Shown here piece by piece: positions 1-9,863 of a DNA stretch of 64,000 nt. Position numbers and translations under genes: made by a program. Within the stretch, counting starts at the first letter, position 1. Each line of letters opens with the position of its first letter. The notes under the pieces are model-generated. The model was not told where the DNA came from. It saw only the letters and a program-made list of their open reading frames with translations, and made no database searches. Source of the DNA: Vreelandella songnenensis (GTDB lineage: Bacteria > Pseudomonadota > Gammaproteobacteria > Pseudomonadales > Halomonadaceae); contig NZ_PVTK01000002.1 of the NCBI RefSeq assembly GCF_003002925.1, forward strand, positions 248,001-312,000, written 5' to 3'.

Positions 1-1
1 C

Positions 2-97
2 CTGTATCGCGCCAAGGCAGCAGGTCGTCATCAAGTGATGGTATTTACCCCACCAACTTCCAGTGCGTCTGCCTATACGCACGATACGCCGCTATGA
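2..97 (+). CDS. C-terminal end of a diguanylate cyclase (GGDEF) protein, truncated by window edge
   Basis: The window opens inside a reading frame of 31 visible codons ending at TGA 95-97. The first residues, [12 protein letters not shown], match the closing helix of GGDEF domains (usual form ALYxAKxxGRNxV), so the gene most likely makes cyclic di-GMP. The last 18 or so residues are a polar tail. Its stop overlaps the rnfA start as ATGA (94-97), so the two genes are probably co-transcribed and translationally coupled. The GGDEF catalytic motif lies outside the window, so activity cannot be judged. The family call rests on a short but characteristic segment. Confidence 0.6.
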   Translation: MYRAKAAGRHQVMVFTPPTSSASAYTHDTPL

Positions 98-675
98 GTG
101 AACTTTTTATCATCTTGATCAGCACCGCGCTGGTCAATAATTTCGTTCTGGTCCAGTTTCTGGGCCTTTGCCCCTTCATGGGGGTGTCCAACAAGCTGGA
201 GTCGGCCATGGGCATGTCCCTGGCCACCACCTTTGTACTTACGCTCGCTTCGGCGGCAAGCTACGTAGTGTATTACGGCCTGCTGGTGCCGCTGGAGATC
301 ACTTATCTGCGCACTATCAGCTTTATCGTAGTGATCGCCGCGGTAGTGCAGTTTACTGAAATCATGGTGCGCCACTTGAGCCCGCTGCTGCACCAGGTGC
401 TGGGGATTTTCCTGCCACTGATCACCACCAACTGCGCCGTACTGGGTGTCGCACTGCTATCGCTGAATCGCGAGCTGAGCTTTTTTCATACCACGCTTTA
501 CGGATTGGGCGCAGCCCTTGGTTTTTCGCTGATCCTGGTCCTGTTTGCCGCCATGCGCGAACGGCTGGCCGGGGCGGATATTCCCAGGCCGTTTCGAGGC
601 GCCGCCATTGCCATGGTCACTGCCAGCCTGATGTCGCTTGCTTTTCTCGGTTTTTCCGGCTTGACCCAGGGGTAA
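94..675 (+). CDS. rnfA: Rnf electron-transport complex subunit A (RnfA/RsxA)
   Basis: Integral membrane subunit of the Rnf (Rsx) complex, which couples electron flow between ferredoxin or redox carriers and NAD(H) to ion movement across the inner membrane. The 193-residue product has about six hydrophobic segments and the family signatures [14 protein letters not shown] near the N terminus and [14 protein letters not shown] near residue 110, including the conserved cysteines. Length equals the family norm. The ATG at 94 overlaps the stop of the upstream GGDEF gene; rnfB starts 9 bp downstream. It is the first gene of an rnfABCDGE-nth operon in the same order as E. coli rsxABCDGE-nth. RnfA is paralogous to RnfE, encoded further down. 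Confidence 0.97.
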   Translation: MSELFIILISTALVNNFVLVQFLGLCPFMGVSNKLESAMGMSLATTFVLTLASAASYVVYYGLLVPLEITYLRTISFIVVIAAVVQFTEIMVRHLSPLLHQVLGIFLPLITTNCAVLGVALLSLNRELSFFHTTLYGLGAALGFSLILVLFAAMRERLAGADIPRPFRGAAIAMVTASLMSLAFLGFSGLTQG

Positions 676-684
676 TTCAATACC

Positions 685-1278
685 ATGAGTGATGCGGTTT
701 CCCTTTGGGGCATTATCAGTGCCATTGGCATTCTTACCGGCCTGGGCGTCGGCTTTGGTGCCTTGTTAGGTGCGGTCAGCGAGCGCTTCAAGGGCGATGC
801 CCACCCGCTGGTCGATCAGATTGATGCGCTGCTGCCGCAGACTCAGTGCGGTCAGTGCGGCTACCCTGGGTGCCGCCCCTATGCCGAGGCCATCAATGAA
901 GGCGACGCCCTCAACAAGTGCCCCCCAGGCGGCGATGCAACCATTCAGGCGCTCGCCGATTTGCTGGGCCGCGAAGCCGAGCCGCTCGATGGTGACGCGC
1001 CTGAAGAAAATCGGGTGGCCTTCATACGTGAGGCGGAATGCATTGGCTGCACCAAATGCATTCAGGCCTGCCCGGTGGACGCGATTATTGGCGCCGCCAA
1101 GCAGATGCATACCGTCATCGAAGACGAGTGTACCGGTTGCGACCTGTGCGTTGACCCCTGCCCGGTGGACTGTATTGATATGCGGCCGAGAAGCGCGCCG
1201 CTTACCCAGTGGCAGCCGGTCATGCCCTTCACCGCCAGCGTCATTACCAGCGACCGCAGCCCGGCCGGAGGAAACTGA
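685..1278 (+). CDS. rnfB: Rnf complex iron-sulfur subunit B (RnfB/RsxB)
   Basis: Ferredoxin-like subunit of the Rnf complex, 197 residues. An N-terminal membrane anchor (about residues 5-27) is followed by the CGQCGYPGC cluster motif (C55, C58, C63) that binds one 4Fe-4S centre. Two ferredoxin-type 4Fe-4S motifs follow, [12 protein letters not shown] near residue 117 and [12 protein letters not shown] near 147. This is the full set expected for RnfB. Its stop codon directly abuts the rnfC start (TGA-ATG at 1276-1281), indicating tight co-translation. It probably passes electrons between soluble carriers and the membrane subunits. Confidence 0.97.
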   Translation: MSDAVSLWGIISAIGILTGLGVGFGALLGAVSERFKGDAHPLVDQIDALLPQTQCGQCGYPGCRPYAEAINEGDALNKCPPGGDATIQALADLLGREAEPLDGDAPEENRVAFIREAECIGCTKCIQACPVDAIIGAAKQMHTVIEDECTGCDLCVDPCPVDCIDMRPRSAPLTQWQPVMPFTASVITSDRSPAGGN

Positions 1279-2943
1279 ATGGCGCTTACCTTTGATTATC
1301 AAGGCGGCATCTACCCGCCCGAGCGTAAATCTCGCTCAAGTCAGGCATCCCTTCAGTATGCTCCGTTACCGGCAAGAGTAACTCTGCCACTGCGTCAGCA
1401 CAGCGGGCGCCCTGCCACTGCCTGCGTTACCCCGGGTCAGCATGTGCAGGTGGGCACGCTGATTGCCAGGCGCGACGGGCTTATATCGGCTGATGTGCAC
1501 GCCAGCATCAGCGGCACCGTGACCCAGGTAAGCGAGCACGCCATTCAGATCGAAAGTGACAATCTGGATACCCGGCAACCGCTTGCCCCGCTTGATTGGC
1601 GCGAGACGGATGCACTTACCCTACTTGCTCGCCTGGATGAAAGCGGCGTGGTGGGCCTTGGCGGGGCCGGCTTTCCCACCCAAGTGAAGGCGCGCGTCAT
1701 CGAGCGCCACGCTATCGATACGCTGATCATCAACGCCGCCGAGTGCGAACCCTATATCACCGCCGATGACATCACCCTGCAGCGCTACCCAGGCGAAGTG
1801 CTTGAAGGCGCGCAGTTGATGGCATCGCTGTGCGGCGCCGGGCAGATCGTTATCGGTATCGAGGATAACAAGCCCGAGGCCATTGCTGCACTGAAGCAGG
1901 CCATTACCCAGAGCCGGCCCGCCCCTATAACGCTTGGGGTGATTCCAATCCGCTACCCAAGCGGCAGTGAAAAGCTTCTGATCAAGACGCTGTTGAACCG
2001 CACGGTGCCAAGCCTTGGCCTGCCGGCGGATGTTGGCGTGCTGTGCCATAACCCCGGCACCCTGCTGGCGGCACTTCAGGCAGTCAGAGACGGCCAGCCA
2101 CTGGTACAGCGGGTGGTGACGCTGACCGGCGAAGCGATCAGCCGGCCAGGCAATTACTGGGTGCGCCTGGGCACACCGATAGATGAGCTGCTGGCTTACG
2201 CAGGCCTTGAACGCTCCCGACTGGACAAGGTGGTTCAGGGTGGCCCGATGATGGGCAGCACGCTTGAAACCTTGAGCGCGCCAGCAACCAAGACGACCAA
2301 CTGCCTGATTGCCGCCACCCAGTCAGAGCTTCCACCGGCACCGCCCGCCTCGCCGTGCATTCGCTGCGGGGCCTGTGAAAACGTCTGCCCCGTCCAGCTG
2401 CTTCCCCAGCAGTTGCACTGGTATGCCCGCGCTCAGGAAGACGACAAGCTCGAGCGTTATCACCTGTTTGACTGCATCGAATGCGGCGCCTGTAGCTACG
2501 TCTGCCCCAGCCATATCCCGCTGGTGGATGATTACCGCGAAGCGAAAAGCCGCCTGCGTCACCAGCGGATCGAAGCCGCCAAGGCGGACCATGCCAAGCA
2601 TCGCTTCGAGTTTCGTCAGGCCCGCCTGGCCCGTGAAGAAGCCGAGAAACAGGCGCGCCGGCACGCCCGCCAGGCGCAGAACAGGCCCGGTGCAGCTTCA
2701 AGTACCGAGGCCACGGCCGCGCCCCAGGCGGATCTGCGCAGCCTGCGTATTGCCCAGACGGCCGCCAAGGCGGCCGTGCGAAAAGCCGAGAAGGTGCTCG
2801 CCCGCGAGGCCCAGCAGGCGCCCAATGAATCTCACGAGGATCTGGAAATGCAGCTGGCAACCGCTCGGGAAAACCTCAAAGCCGCCGACTTACAGTTGGC
2901 TCAGGCCCGGCAGAGCGCCTCTGCACCGGAGGAGTCCCCATGA
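1279..2943 (+). CDS. rnfC: Rnf complex subunit C (RnfC/RsxC), NADH-interacting
   Basis: Peripheral subunit of 554 residues that carries the nucleotide/FMN-binding fold and two 4Fe-4S centres. Visible features are the glycine-rich GLGGAGFPTQVK motif (about 127-138), the AECEPYITADD segment, and the paired cluster motifs CIRCGACENVCP (about 361) and CIECGACSYVCP (about 400). The C-terminal 130 residues are an alanine/arginine/glutamate-rich coiled coil. This tail varies among RnfC proteins and is shorter here than the E. coli one. The last codons overlap the rnfD start by 4 bp. Confidence 0.97.
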   Translation: MALTFDYQGGIYPPERKSRSSQASLQYAPLPARVTLPLRQHSGRPATACVTPGQHVQVGTLIARRDGLISADVHASISGTVTQVSEHAIQIESDNLDTRQPLAPLDWRETDALTLLARLDESGVVGLGGAGFPTQVKARVIERHAIDTLIINAAECEPYITADDITLQRYPGEVLEGAQLMASLCGAGQIVIGIEDNKPEAIAALKQAITQSRPAPITLGVIPIRYPSGSEKLLIKTLLNRTVPSLGLPADVGVLCHNPGTLLAALQAVRDGQPLVQRVVTLTGEAISRPGNYWVRLGTPIDELLAYAGLERSRLDKVVQGGPMMGSTLETLSAPATKTTNCLIAATQSELPPAPPASPCIRCGACENVCPVQLLPQQLHWYARAQEDDKLERYHLFDCIECGACSYVCPSHIPLVDDYREAKSRLRHQRIEAAKADHAKHRFEFRQARLAREEAEKQARRHARQAQNRPGAASSTEATAAPQADLRSLRIAQTAAKAAVRKAEKVLAREAQQAPNESHEDLEMQLATARENLKAADLQLAQARQSASAPEESP

Positions 2944-3971
2944 GCATGCTGCACGCTTCACAGGCAACTGACGCCCCCGTATCCATGACAAGCACTTCGC
3001 CGACCGCGCCACTGATGCGTTGGGTAATGGCGGCAACGCTGCCCGGCATCATCGCCATGACCGCCTGGTTCGGCCTTGGCGTGCTGAGCAATATCGTGCT
3101 CGCCGCCGCCTTTGGCCTGCTGCTTGAAAGTGTCGTGTTGCGCCTGAGAAAGCGCCCGGTTGTGCCCGCACTGAACGACTCAAGCGCGCTGCTGACCGGG
3201 GTACTGCTGGGTGCTTCGCTGCCACCGGCCAGCCCCTGGTGGCTGATAGGCGTCGGCATGGTAGCCGCCGTGGTCATTGCCAAGCAGCTATATGGTGGTC
3301 TGGGGCATAACCCTTTCAACCCCGCCATGGTGGGCTACGCGCTTTTACTGGTTTCGTTTCCCGCCTACATGACGCTTTGGGCCCCACCCCAGCCGTTGAT
3401 TAGTGACACACTCTGGGCGCAGATCATGGGCACCTTGCCGGCCACCCAGATTGATGCGTTGAGCGGGGCCACGCCGCTGGATGCGTTCAAGCAGAAGGCT
3501 GACGGCCTTTCTGCGGCCCAATTCTGGGCAAGCGACCCGCTGCCTGCCGGCACGCTGAATGCCTGGCGGATGATCAGCCTGGCCTGGCTGGCGGGGGGTA
3601 TCCTGCTGCTGGCCAAGCGGATTATCAGTTGGCACATTCCCGCTGCCCTGCTCGGCAGCATGCTGATACTGGCCGCGCTGTTCCATCTGCTGGACGCCGA
3701 CCAGTTTGCCTCACCCACGCTTCATCTGCTGACCGGGGCGACGCTGTTCGGCGCCTTCTTTATTGCCACCGACCCGGTATCGGCAGCCACCAGTCGGCGT
3801 GGCAAGCTCTTGTACGGCGCGGGCATCGGCATACTGATCGTCGTTATCCGCAACCTGGGCGGCTATCCAGACGCCGTTGCCTTTGGCGTCTTGTTGATGA
3901 ACCTCTGCGTGCCGCTGATCGATCTCTACACGGTGCCACGTCCCCAAGGCCACTACCGAGGAGTGCCGTGA
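2940..3971 (+). CDS. rnfD: Rnf complex membrane subunit D (RnfD/RsxD)
   Basis: Polytopic membrane protein of 343 residues that carries covalently bound FMN. The attachment motif SGAT (in DALSGATPLD) is intact, with the acceptor threonine at residue 178. Family motifs GGLGHNPFNPAMVGY and FFIATDPVSAATS are present. The start overlaps the end of rnfC by 4 bp (ATGA), and the stop overlaps the rnfG start by one base (TGATG at 3969-3973). It forms the membrane core with RnfA and RnfE and relates to NqrB of the Na+-pumping NADH:quinone reductase. Confidence 0.97.
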   Translation: MSMLHASQATDAPVSMTSTSPTAPLMRWVMAATLPGIIAMTAWFGLGVLSNIVLAAAFGLLLESVVLRLRKRPVVPALNDSSALLTGVLLGASLPPASPWWLIGVGMVAAVVIAKQLYGGLGHNPFNPAMVGYALLLVSFPAYMTLWAPPQPLISDTLWAQIMGTLPATQIDALSGATPLDAFKQKADGLSAAQFWASDPLPAGTLNAWRMISLAWLAGGILLLAKRIISWHIPAALLGSMLILAALFHLLDADQFASPTLHLLTGATLFGAFFIATDPVSAATSRRGKLLYGAGIGILIVVIRNLGGYPDAVAFGVLLMNLCVPLIDLYTVPRPQGHYRGVP

Positions 3972-4618
3972 TGACGCCGATGAGCGCCATGCGGCGCGGC
4001 GCACTGACGCTGGGGATCTTTGCCCTGATCACCGCAGGCAGCGTGGCGCTTACTCGGGCACTGACCGCCGAGCGCATCAGCGAGCACCGCGAGGCTTACC
4101 AGCACCGGCAATTGCAGGCAGTGCTGCCTCAGGCCATGGCCGACATTCCCACTGCCGAGCTTCTGAACGGCACTTTTGCCCTGCCCGCACCAGCCGCACT
4201 CGGGCATCGCGGGCCAGCCACCGGCTGGCGAATAAGCCGTGAGGAGGGCCAGGCCATCGTTCTGCCGGTCATTACCCGCCAAGGCTACAGTGGAGAGATC
4301 GATTTGCTGGTCGGCATGCAGCTAGAGCCCGACGGACAGCCGCGTATCAGCGGGGTGCGCGTGACCTATCATCAGGAGACGCCGGGACTTGGCGACCGGA
4401 TAGAAGCACAGCGCAGCGATTGGATAACACGCTTTAACGGGCTGCGGCTTGATGATCTGCCACCCGATGGCTGGGCCGTCAAAAAAGACGGCGGTCAGTT
4501 TGATGGCTTCACCGGCGCCACCATTACTCCGCGTGCAGTGATTCAGGCAGTATATGGCGCTTTACAGTACGCCGAGCGTTTACCGCCACCTGCCCCCGAA
4601 CAGGAGCCAGCGTCATGA
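3971..4618 (+). CDS. rnfG: Rnf complex FMN-binding subunit G (RnfG/RsxG)
   Basis: Membrane-anchored periplasmic flavoprotein of 215 residues. A single N-terminal transmembrane segment (about residues 10-31) precedes the FMN-binding domain. The flavinylation motif FTGAT is present with the acceptor threonine at residue 184, and the [10 protein letters not shown] segment typical of the family is seen. The ATG at 3971 was chosen over further-upstream in-frame codons because it overlaps the rnfD stop and gives normal RnfG length. The stop overlaps the rnfE start by 4 bp. Confidence 0.95.
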   Translation: MTPMSAMRRGALTLGIFALITAGSVALTRALTAERISEHREAYQHRQLQAVLPQAMADIPTAELLNGTFALPAPAALGHRGPATGWRISREEGQAIVLPVITRQGYSGEIDLLVGMQLEPDGQPRISGVRVTYHQETPGLGDRIEAQRSDWITRFNGLRLDDLPPDGWAVKKDGGQFDGFTGATITPRAVIQAVYGALQYAERLPPPAPEQEPAS

Positions 4619-5313
4619 GCCAGTGGCCTACGCTTACCCGTCAGGGTCTTTGGAACAATAACCCAGCGCTGGTGCAGCTCTTGGGGCTTTGTCCTCTGCT
4701 TGCGGTCAGTACTACCGTGGTCAACTCGCTAGGGCTTGCCCTGGCCACGCTGTTCGTGATGGTAGGCTCCAGCACGGCGGTATCCCTGGTACGTCATCAG
4801 GTGCCAAATGCCGTGCGGCTGCCCGCTTTTGTCATGATCATCGCAGCCTTTGTTACCTGTGCCGAGCTGCTCATGGCCGCCTACGCCTATCCGCTCTATC
4901 AGCTTCTGGGCATCTTCATTCCGCTGATCGTGACCAACTGCGCGATTCTCGGCCGCGCCGATGCGTTTGCCTCGCGCCAGCCGGTAGGTCTCGCGGCTCT
5001 TGACGGCCTGATGATGGGCCTGGGATTCGGCATCGTGCTGGTGGTACTGGGCGGCCTGCGCGAGCTACTGGGACAGGGCACCCTGTTCAGTGATATGGCA
5101 CTGCTGCTGGGCCCGATGGCCGAGGGCTGGCAGTTGACGCTGGCAAAGGACTACCAGTTTCTATTTTTTGTCCTGCCGCCCGGGGCTTTTTTCGTGGCCG
5201 GTATGCTGATTGCGCTGAAAAACGCTATCGATCAGCGCCGTGCCCAGCGGACCCACCCTGTAGTCACCAGCCGCACCGAGCGTCGCGTTCGGGTGACCGG
5301 AGTTATCAAGTAA
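4615..5313 (+). CDS. rnfE: Rnf complex membrane subunit E (RnfE/RsxE)
   Basis: Integral membrane paralogue of RnfA, 232 residues, about six hydrophobic segments. It shows the signatures [18 protein letters not shown] near the N terminus and [16 protein letters not shown] near residue 105, with the conserved cysteines of the RnfA/RnfE membrane cluster. The start overlaps rnfG (ATGA at 4615-4618). nth begins 53 bp downstream with no terminator between them, so nth is likely the last gene of the operon, as in E. coli. Confidence 0.97.
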   Translation: MSQWPTLTRQGLWNNNPALVQLLGLCPLLAVSTTVVNSLGLALATLFVMVGSSTAVSLVRHQVPNAVRLPAFVMIIAAFVTCAELLMAAYAYPLYQLLGIFIPLIVTNCAILGRADAFASRQPVGLAALDGLMMGLGFGIVLVVLGGLRELLGQGTLFSDMALLLGPMAEGWQLTLAKDYQFLFFVLPPGAFFVAGMLIALKNAIDQRRAQRTHPVVTSRTERRVRVTGVIK

Positions 5314-5366
5314 CCGTTATCAGGCAACTATCATCAGGTCCTGAAACAGCACCAAAGAGACATGTC

Positions 5367-6005
5367 ATGAATGCCCAGAAGCGCCATGAAATTTTTGCTC
5401 GCCTGCAGGCAGCCGACTCGCATCCCACTACTGAGCTCAACTGGACAACGCCCTTTGAGCTGCTGGCGGCGGTGCTGCTCTCGGCTCAGGCAACCGATGT
5501 CGGCGTCAACAAGGCAACCGACCGGCTCTACCCCGTTGCCAACACGCCTCAAGCAATCATTGAGCTGGGCATCGAAGGGCTTAAAACGCATATCAAGACC
5601 ATCGGCCTTTACAATACCAAGGCTGAAAACCTGATGAAGACGTGCCATATTCTGGTGAATCAGCATGACGGCCAAGTACCCGAAACGCGGGAGGCGCTCG
5701 AAGCGCTGCCCGGCGTCGGGCGCAAGACCGCCAATGTGATTCTCAATACCGCATTTGGCCAGCCAACGATTGCAGTCGATACGCATATCTTTCGCGTGTC
5801 TAACCGTACCGGCATCGCCAAGGGCAAGAATGTGGTTGAAGTCGAACAGAAACTGCTGCGCCATGTCCCCAAGGCATTCAAGCAGGACGCCCATCACTGG
5901 CTGATTCTGCACGGCCGTTACACCTGTATTGCGCGCAAGCCGCGCTGCGGCAGCTGCATTATTGAAGACCTGTGCGAATATCCGGATAAAACCGAGCTTG
6001 CCTAG
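5367..6005 (+). CDS. nth: Endonuclease III, DNA glycosylase/AP lyase
   Basis: Base-excision repair enzyme that removes oxidised pyrimidines and cleaves abasic sites; 212 residues, family-typical length. The helix-hairpin-helix LPGVGRKTANV places the catalytic lysine at residue 120, and VDTHIFRVSNR places the catalytic aspartate at residue 138, the same numbers as in E. coli Nth. The C-terminal 4Fe-4S ligands follow the C-x6-C-x2-C-x5-C pattern in CIARKPRCGSCIIEDLC. Its stop TAG shares the palindrome CTAG (6002-6005) with the stop of the convergent gene on the other strand. Confidence 0.98.
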   Translation: MNAQKRHEIFARLQAADSHPTTELNWTTPFELLAAVLLSAQATDVGVNKATDRLYPVANTPQAIIELGIEGLKTHIKTIGLYNTKAENLMKTCHILVNQHDGQVPETREALEALPGVGRKTANVILNTAFGQPTIAVDTHIFRVSNRTGIAKGKNVVEVEQKLLRHVPKAFKQDAHHWLILHGRYTCIARKPRCGSCIIEDLCEYPDKTELA

Positions 6006-7060
6006 CGCTCGGCCAAGATATCCTGATACGCCGCCCGCCAGGCTGGCCACTCCCATTTTTCCGTTTTCAGCCCTAATGGGCGCGTTTCAGGGTCGCTCAG
6101 CCAGGCATGCAGGCGCTGATAAAGCCCTTCTGGCGTGCCATCGTAGCGGTACTCGTCAGGGTAAAGCTCAGGGAAACAGAGCCTGTCCGGCACAAGCGGC
6201 AAGGCGCCACGCTGGGCGGCTTCCATGATCGCCAGCCCCTGAAACTCGTGCCAAGTCGTTGAAACCACGATACCGGCTGTCGCTAGAAGCTCTCGATAGT
6301 CTGATTCCGGCTGCGGCCCCCAGGCAATGATATGCCTTGCAAGCGCCTTCTCAGCCGAAGCGAAGATGGCGGGCACCTTGCGAAAACGCTGGCCCAGCAC
6401 CGCGAGCTCAAACGCCACTCCCTGCTCACTGAGCGCCATCAGTACGTTGAAGAAATCCTCGGGGTTCTTGTCATACTCCCAACGGTGGTTCCATACGATG
6501 CGCCGTGGGTGGGGTTGACCCGCATCTATGTTGCTCAAGGGCGCAAGCGGAACCGGCAGTATTCGGGCACGGCTACGCAGCCCTTCAAGGGGCTTTGCCG
6601 CCGGCAGGTTTTCGGGCATTTTTTTCAGAAACACACGCGCGCCCTCAAAGAAAGAGTCGCGATTGTAAGCGGTGTTAAATACCAGGGTATCGGCGGCAAG
6701 TGCCGCGTACAGATTGACCATCTTGGCTTCTACTTGCGGCATCTGGTCGCTGGACTCGGGGTAGGCAAACTGGTTTTCATGGAAATAGACGATCTTCCTG
6801 GCCCGCCCCAGATGTGGAAAAAGGCCCACCAGCGTTGCCAGGTCTACCATGGAAGTGGCCAGCACGGCGTCATAGGGCTGGCTCAAGGTCTCGTGCTCCT
6901 TCAACCACCAGCTCAGCGGATTACCGCGTATCCGCCAGGCAAAATGGCGCGGTGGCAGGCTGAGCGTCTGCCAGGTGACGCCTTCACTATTGGCCATCAG
7001 GCTGTTGGCCCAATAGCGGTGGCTGACCGCTTCATAGGCAGAAAGTAGTAGAACGCGCAT
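6002..7060 (-). CDS. DUF3524 glycosyltransferase, tRNA-queuosine alpha-mannosyltransferase-like
   Basis: A 352-residue GT-B-fold glycosyltransferase of the DUF3524/GTDC1 group. The animal member of this group mannosylates queuosine in tRNA-Asp. Visible signatures are the N-terminal [20 protein letters not shown], the FHENQFAYP motif, the acceptor-side [15 protein letters not shown], and the C-terminal [16 protein letters not shown], which resembles the nucleotide-sugar site of GT4 enzymes. There is no signal peptide or membrane segment, fitting a cytoplasmic tRNA-modifying enzyme. It is convergent with nth, with overlapping stops. Family membership is clear; the bacterial substrate is inferred from the eukaryotic homologue, so the role is less certain. 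Confidence 0.8.
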   Translation of the reverse strand: MRVLLLSAYEAVSHRYWANSLMANSEGVTWQTLSLPPRHFAWRIRGNPLSWWLKEHETLSQPYDAVLATSMVDLATLVGLFPHLGRARKIVYFHENQFAYPESSDQMPQVEAKMVNLYAALAADTLVFNTAYNRDSFFEGARVFLKKMPENLPAAKPLEGLRSRARILPVPLAPLSNIDAGQPHPRRIVWNHRWEYDKNPEDFFNVLMALSEQGVAFELAVLGQRFRKVPAIFASAEKALARHIIAWGPQPESDYRELLATAGIVVSTTWHEFQGLAIMEAAQRGALPLVPDRLCFPELYPDEYRYDGTPEGLYQRLHAWLSDPETRPLGLKTEKWEWPAWRAAYQDILAER

Positions 7061-7234
7061 CGAGTTTCCTGTTGCCCGGTGTTATCACCCGCCGATTCTA
7101 GCACGCACAAAATTCACGCAGGCCAAGATGCTATTCACCGCTATTCGGCCAAGGTCGTCTTGGCTCGGTGCTGCCAGCTACCTACACTCTGGGTAACGCA
7201 GCACGTTTTCAGCGAACAATCAGAGGTGGGCTCG

Positions 7235-7609
7235 ATGGCAAAAGTGCTGATCGTCGATGATGAGCCTAATATTGTGCTTTCAATCGAATTCTTGATGGAG
7301 CAGGCGGGGTTTGAAGTCATCAGCGCCGCCGATGGCGAACAGGCAATTGAGCGTGTGGGCACTGACACACCCGATATTATTCTGCTGGATATCAGCCTGC
7401 CCGGCATGAGCGGGTTTGACGTACTTGAAGCGCTACGCAGCCGCCCCACTACCGCCCAACTACCCATCATCATGCTCACCGCCCACGGGCGCGAGGTAGA
7501 GCGTGAGAAAGGCGCCGCTCTTGGGGCCAGCGCCTACATCACCAAACCGTTTTCGACCCAAGCGCTGGTCGAGCAGGTTCAGACCCTGCTGGGCGAGAAA
7601 ACCGCATGA
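7235..7609 (+). CDS. Single-domain response regulator (receiver only)
   Basis: CheY-like receiver domain of 124 residues with no output domain. The acidic pocket is in VDDEPN, the phospho-acceptor aspartate is D52 in LLDISLPG, the switch threonine is in MLTAHG, and the conserved lysine is in ITKPF. The ATG at 7235 has AGAGG 8 bp upstream and starts exactly at the domain edge; longer in-frame starts would add a non-conserved leader. The stop overlaps the next gene by 4 bp (ATGA). It is probably phosphorylated by the transporter-histidine kinase at the end of this operon and acts by protein-protein contact. Confidence 0.9.
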   Translation: MAKVLIVDDEPNIVLSIEFLMEQAGFEVISAADGEQAIERVGTDTPDIILLDISLPGMSGFDVLEALRSRPTTAQLPIIMLTAHGREVEREKGAALGASAYITKPFSTQALVEQVQTLLGEKTA

Positions 7610-9663
7610 CGCGAAAGGGGCTGCCCAAGCGCCAGCGTCTTATCGGTGCCTGGCTGCTGTTGAGCGGTATCAGCCTGCTGGGCGGCGCCCTGTTTGCTGC
7701 CTGGCTCGAGAGCCAGTTGATAATTACCGGCGTCTACCGGGCAGTACTGTGGCTGGGGTGCTTTTCAGGCGGTATTACCCTGTTTCTGATGGGGCTGCTG
7801 TTTGAACGCATGCTGTTCAAGCCGCTGCGCCAGCTGCAGGCCCAGCTGGCACGCCTGGTCGCCAATCCCGATGCCGACGATGCGGCTGCCCCCGAAGGCT
7901 GGCTAAAAGCATTGGGGCCTGACTTGCACCGCGTCGAGCAGAGCTGGCGCAAGGACCGTCAACAGCTGCACAGGGCTCATGCCGAAGGCGCTCGCAGCGC
8001 AACGCGGATTCGCAAGGAGCTTGAGGCGCTGCTCCAGATGCTGGAAACCCCGCTGCTGCTCTACGACCGGCATCGCCGCCTGATGCTCTTCAACCAGGCC
8101 GCTGAAGCGTTTTTTGACCACGCCCCCGGGCTCGGGCTGGGCAAGCGCCTGGAAGCCCTGTTTCCGTTAGCGAGCATGCAACAAACGCTTGGCCAGCTGC
8201 CCAGCAGCGGCACACCGCGTGAGCTGTTGATCCCCTGCGACAACCGCTGGCTCAAGGTCATCATCCGCCATGTGCCGGAAAGCCACGATGAAGTGCTGCT
8301 TACCTGCAGCGATGCCACTGCCGCCTGGTCGAGCGAACGCGGTGTACGCGCTGAGCTTGCCCAGGCGTTGACACCACTGCGCCAGCATACGGCAAGCCTT
8401 GTCAGCGCCGCAGAAGCGCTCGGCCAAGTGCGTCAGCAGGGTAGCCACGTGGGCTCTTTGCACCAGCGCCTTGAGCAGGTGGTAAGCGAAGAGAGCCTCG
8501 CCTTGAGTGACACCGTTACCTGTATTGGCAAGCTGCTGGAATCTCTTCAGCGCCAAGGCGAGCGACTGACGCCTATCTGGTCCAACGACTTCTGGCAGAT
8601 GCTGGACGACTATCTCGACCCGGCTCACCGCCTGATTACACCTATTGGCCTACCGCTATGGTTCAAGGGCGACGCCCCGGCACTAATGGCGTTGCTCAGT
8701 TCGCTGGTTCATCATCTGAGCCACTACATGGCGGGGCGGCTTTTCGAGGGCGAGGTTTCACTGAGCACTCGGCATGTCTATCTGGATGTGATCTGGAAAG
8801 GCAAGCCGATTGCGGAGCGCGAGCTGGCCGGCTGGCGACAACAGCGGCTGACTACGCTGCCGCTAAGCCCCAGTGTTGGTGATGTACTGCGCCAGCATGC
8901 AAGCGACGTATGGAGCATCCAGGATGCAGACGGAGAGCATGCTCGGCTGCGCCTGCCCCTGCCGTCGGTTGAGCAATCCGGTGCTCCGCGAACAGCGCCG
9001 CCGCGGCCGGAGTTTCATGATTTTGGTATTGCTGAGCTGCCCTCGCCGGACACAGCGCTTGCCAGTTGCCCGCTGCGCAGCCTTGAGCTCGTCATCTTTG
9101 ACACCGAAACCACCGGGCTTGAGCTGCGCAAGGGCGATAGCGTCATCAGCATTGGTGCCTGCCGTATCGTCAATACGCGATTACTGGCAAGCGACACGTT
9201 TGATGAATACGTCAACCCTCAAAAGCGCATTCCACAGGCCAGCACGGCCATTCATGGTATTACCGATGAAGATGTCAGCGATGCGCCGCTCCTGCTCCCG
9301 GTGCTTGAACGCTTTCGCGATTATATTGGTGACGCTGCGATACTTGCCCATAACGCTGCCTTTGACATGCTCGCCATCAGCCACCAGGGGGTTACCTTCG
9401 ACATGCCGGTGCTGGATACCCTGCTGATTTCCCGAGCCCTGGATGAGGCGCTGGACGGCCACGACCTCGACAGCCTGGTCAAGCGCTACTGCCTGAATCT
9501 GCCTGCCGGCATGCGCCATACGGCGCTTGGGGATGCCCGCGTTACCGCAGAACTCTGGCTTGCCCTGCTGCCGCGCCTTGAAGCCCGGGGTATTTCTACC
9601 GTTGAGCAGCTGTTGCACTTTCAAGCCAGTGCCTTTGATCGCGAGGATGCAAACGCCCTATGA
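7606..9663 (+). CDS. Membrane degenerate sensor kinase fused to DEDDh 3'-5' exonuclease
   Basis: A 685-residue fusion. Two N-terminal transmembrane segments (about 13-35 and 44-67) lead into a HAMP-like linker, a PAS-like stretch (about 145-230) and a region laid out like a kinase dimerisation plus ATPase module but lacking recognisable phospho-histidine, N- or G-boxes. The C-terminal domain (about 492-662) is a DnaQ-type exonuclease with all five catalytic residues: D499 and E501 in FDTETTG, D587 in HNAAFD, H638 and D643 in HTALGDA. The gene overlaps both neighbours by 4 bp, so it is made together with the receiver protein upstream and the transporter-kinase downstream. What nucleic acid it cuts, and whether the sensor half controls the nuclease, is unknown. 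Confidence 0.85.
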   Translation: MTRKGLPKRQRLIGAWLLLSGISLLGGALFAAWLESQLIITGVYRAVLWLGCFSGGITLFLMGLLFERMLFKPLRQLQAQLARLVANPDADDAAAPEGWLKALGPDLHRVEQSWRKDRQQLHRAHAEGARSATRIRKELEALLQMLETPLLLYDRHRRLMLFNQAAEAFFDHAPGLGLGKRLEALFPLASMQQTLGQLPSSGTPRELLIPCDNRWLKVIIRHVPESHDEVLLTCSDATAAWSSERGVRAELAQALTPLRQHTASLVSAAEALGQVRQQGSHVGSLHQRLEQVVSEESLALSDTVTCIGKLLESLQRQGERLTPIWSNDFWQMLDDYLDPAHRLITPIGLPLWFKGDAPALMALLSSLVHHLSHYMAGRLFEGEVSLSTRHVYLDVIWKGKPIAERELAGWRQQRLTTLPLSPSVGDVLRQHASDVWSIQDADGEHARLRLPLPSVEQSGAPRTAPPRPEFHDFGIAELPSPDTALASCPLRSLELVIFDTETTGLELRKGDSVISIGACRIVNTRLLASDTFDEYVNPQKRIPQASTAIHGITDEDVSDAPLLLPVLERFRDYIGDAAILAHNAAFDMLAISHQGVTFDMPVLDTLLISRALDEALDGHDLDSLVKRYCLNLPAGMRHTALGDARVTAELWLALLPRLEARGISTVEQLLHFQASAFDREDANAL

Positions 9664-9863
9664 CGCCCCCTACCCCGCGCCATCGCGAAAGGCTGCTGGC
9701 CCTGACGATACTGGCCCTTATTCTCTTCTGCCCACCGCTGCTGCTGGTTGTTGATCGTCTTCCCGCATTGGGCATCGGCTGGCTGCCGGCCTACTTATTG
9801 GCTGCCTGGGCGCTGATCATCGGCCTGACCACCTGGCTGATGGAGCGCCCCAAGGGGCGATGA
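9660..9863 (+). CDS. Small two-helix membrane protein upstream of transporter-kinase
   Basis: A 67-residue protein with two predicted transmembrane helices (about 12-32 and 40-59) joined by a short loop, and a basic C terminus. It overlaps the preceding and following genes by 4 bp each (ATGA), which strongly supports translation. Small two-helix proteins are common partners encoded just ahead of sodium:solute symporters, and the downstream gene has a symporter-like domain, so it may be an accessory subunit of that sensor. No family name is assigned; the role is inferred from position and topology only. Confidence 0.75.
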   Translation: MTPPTPRHRERLLALTILALILFCPPLLLVVDRLPALGIGWLPAYLLAAWALIIGLTTWLMERPKGR

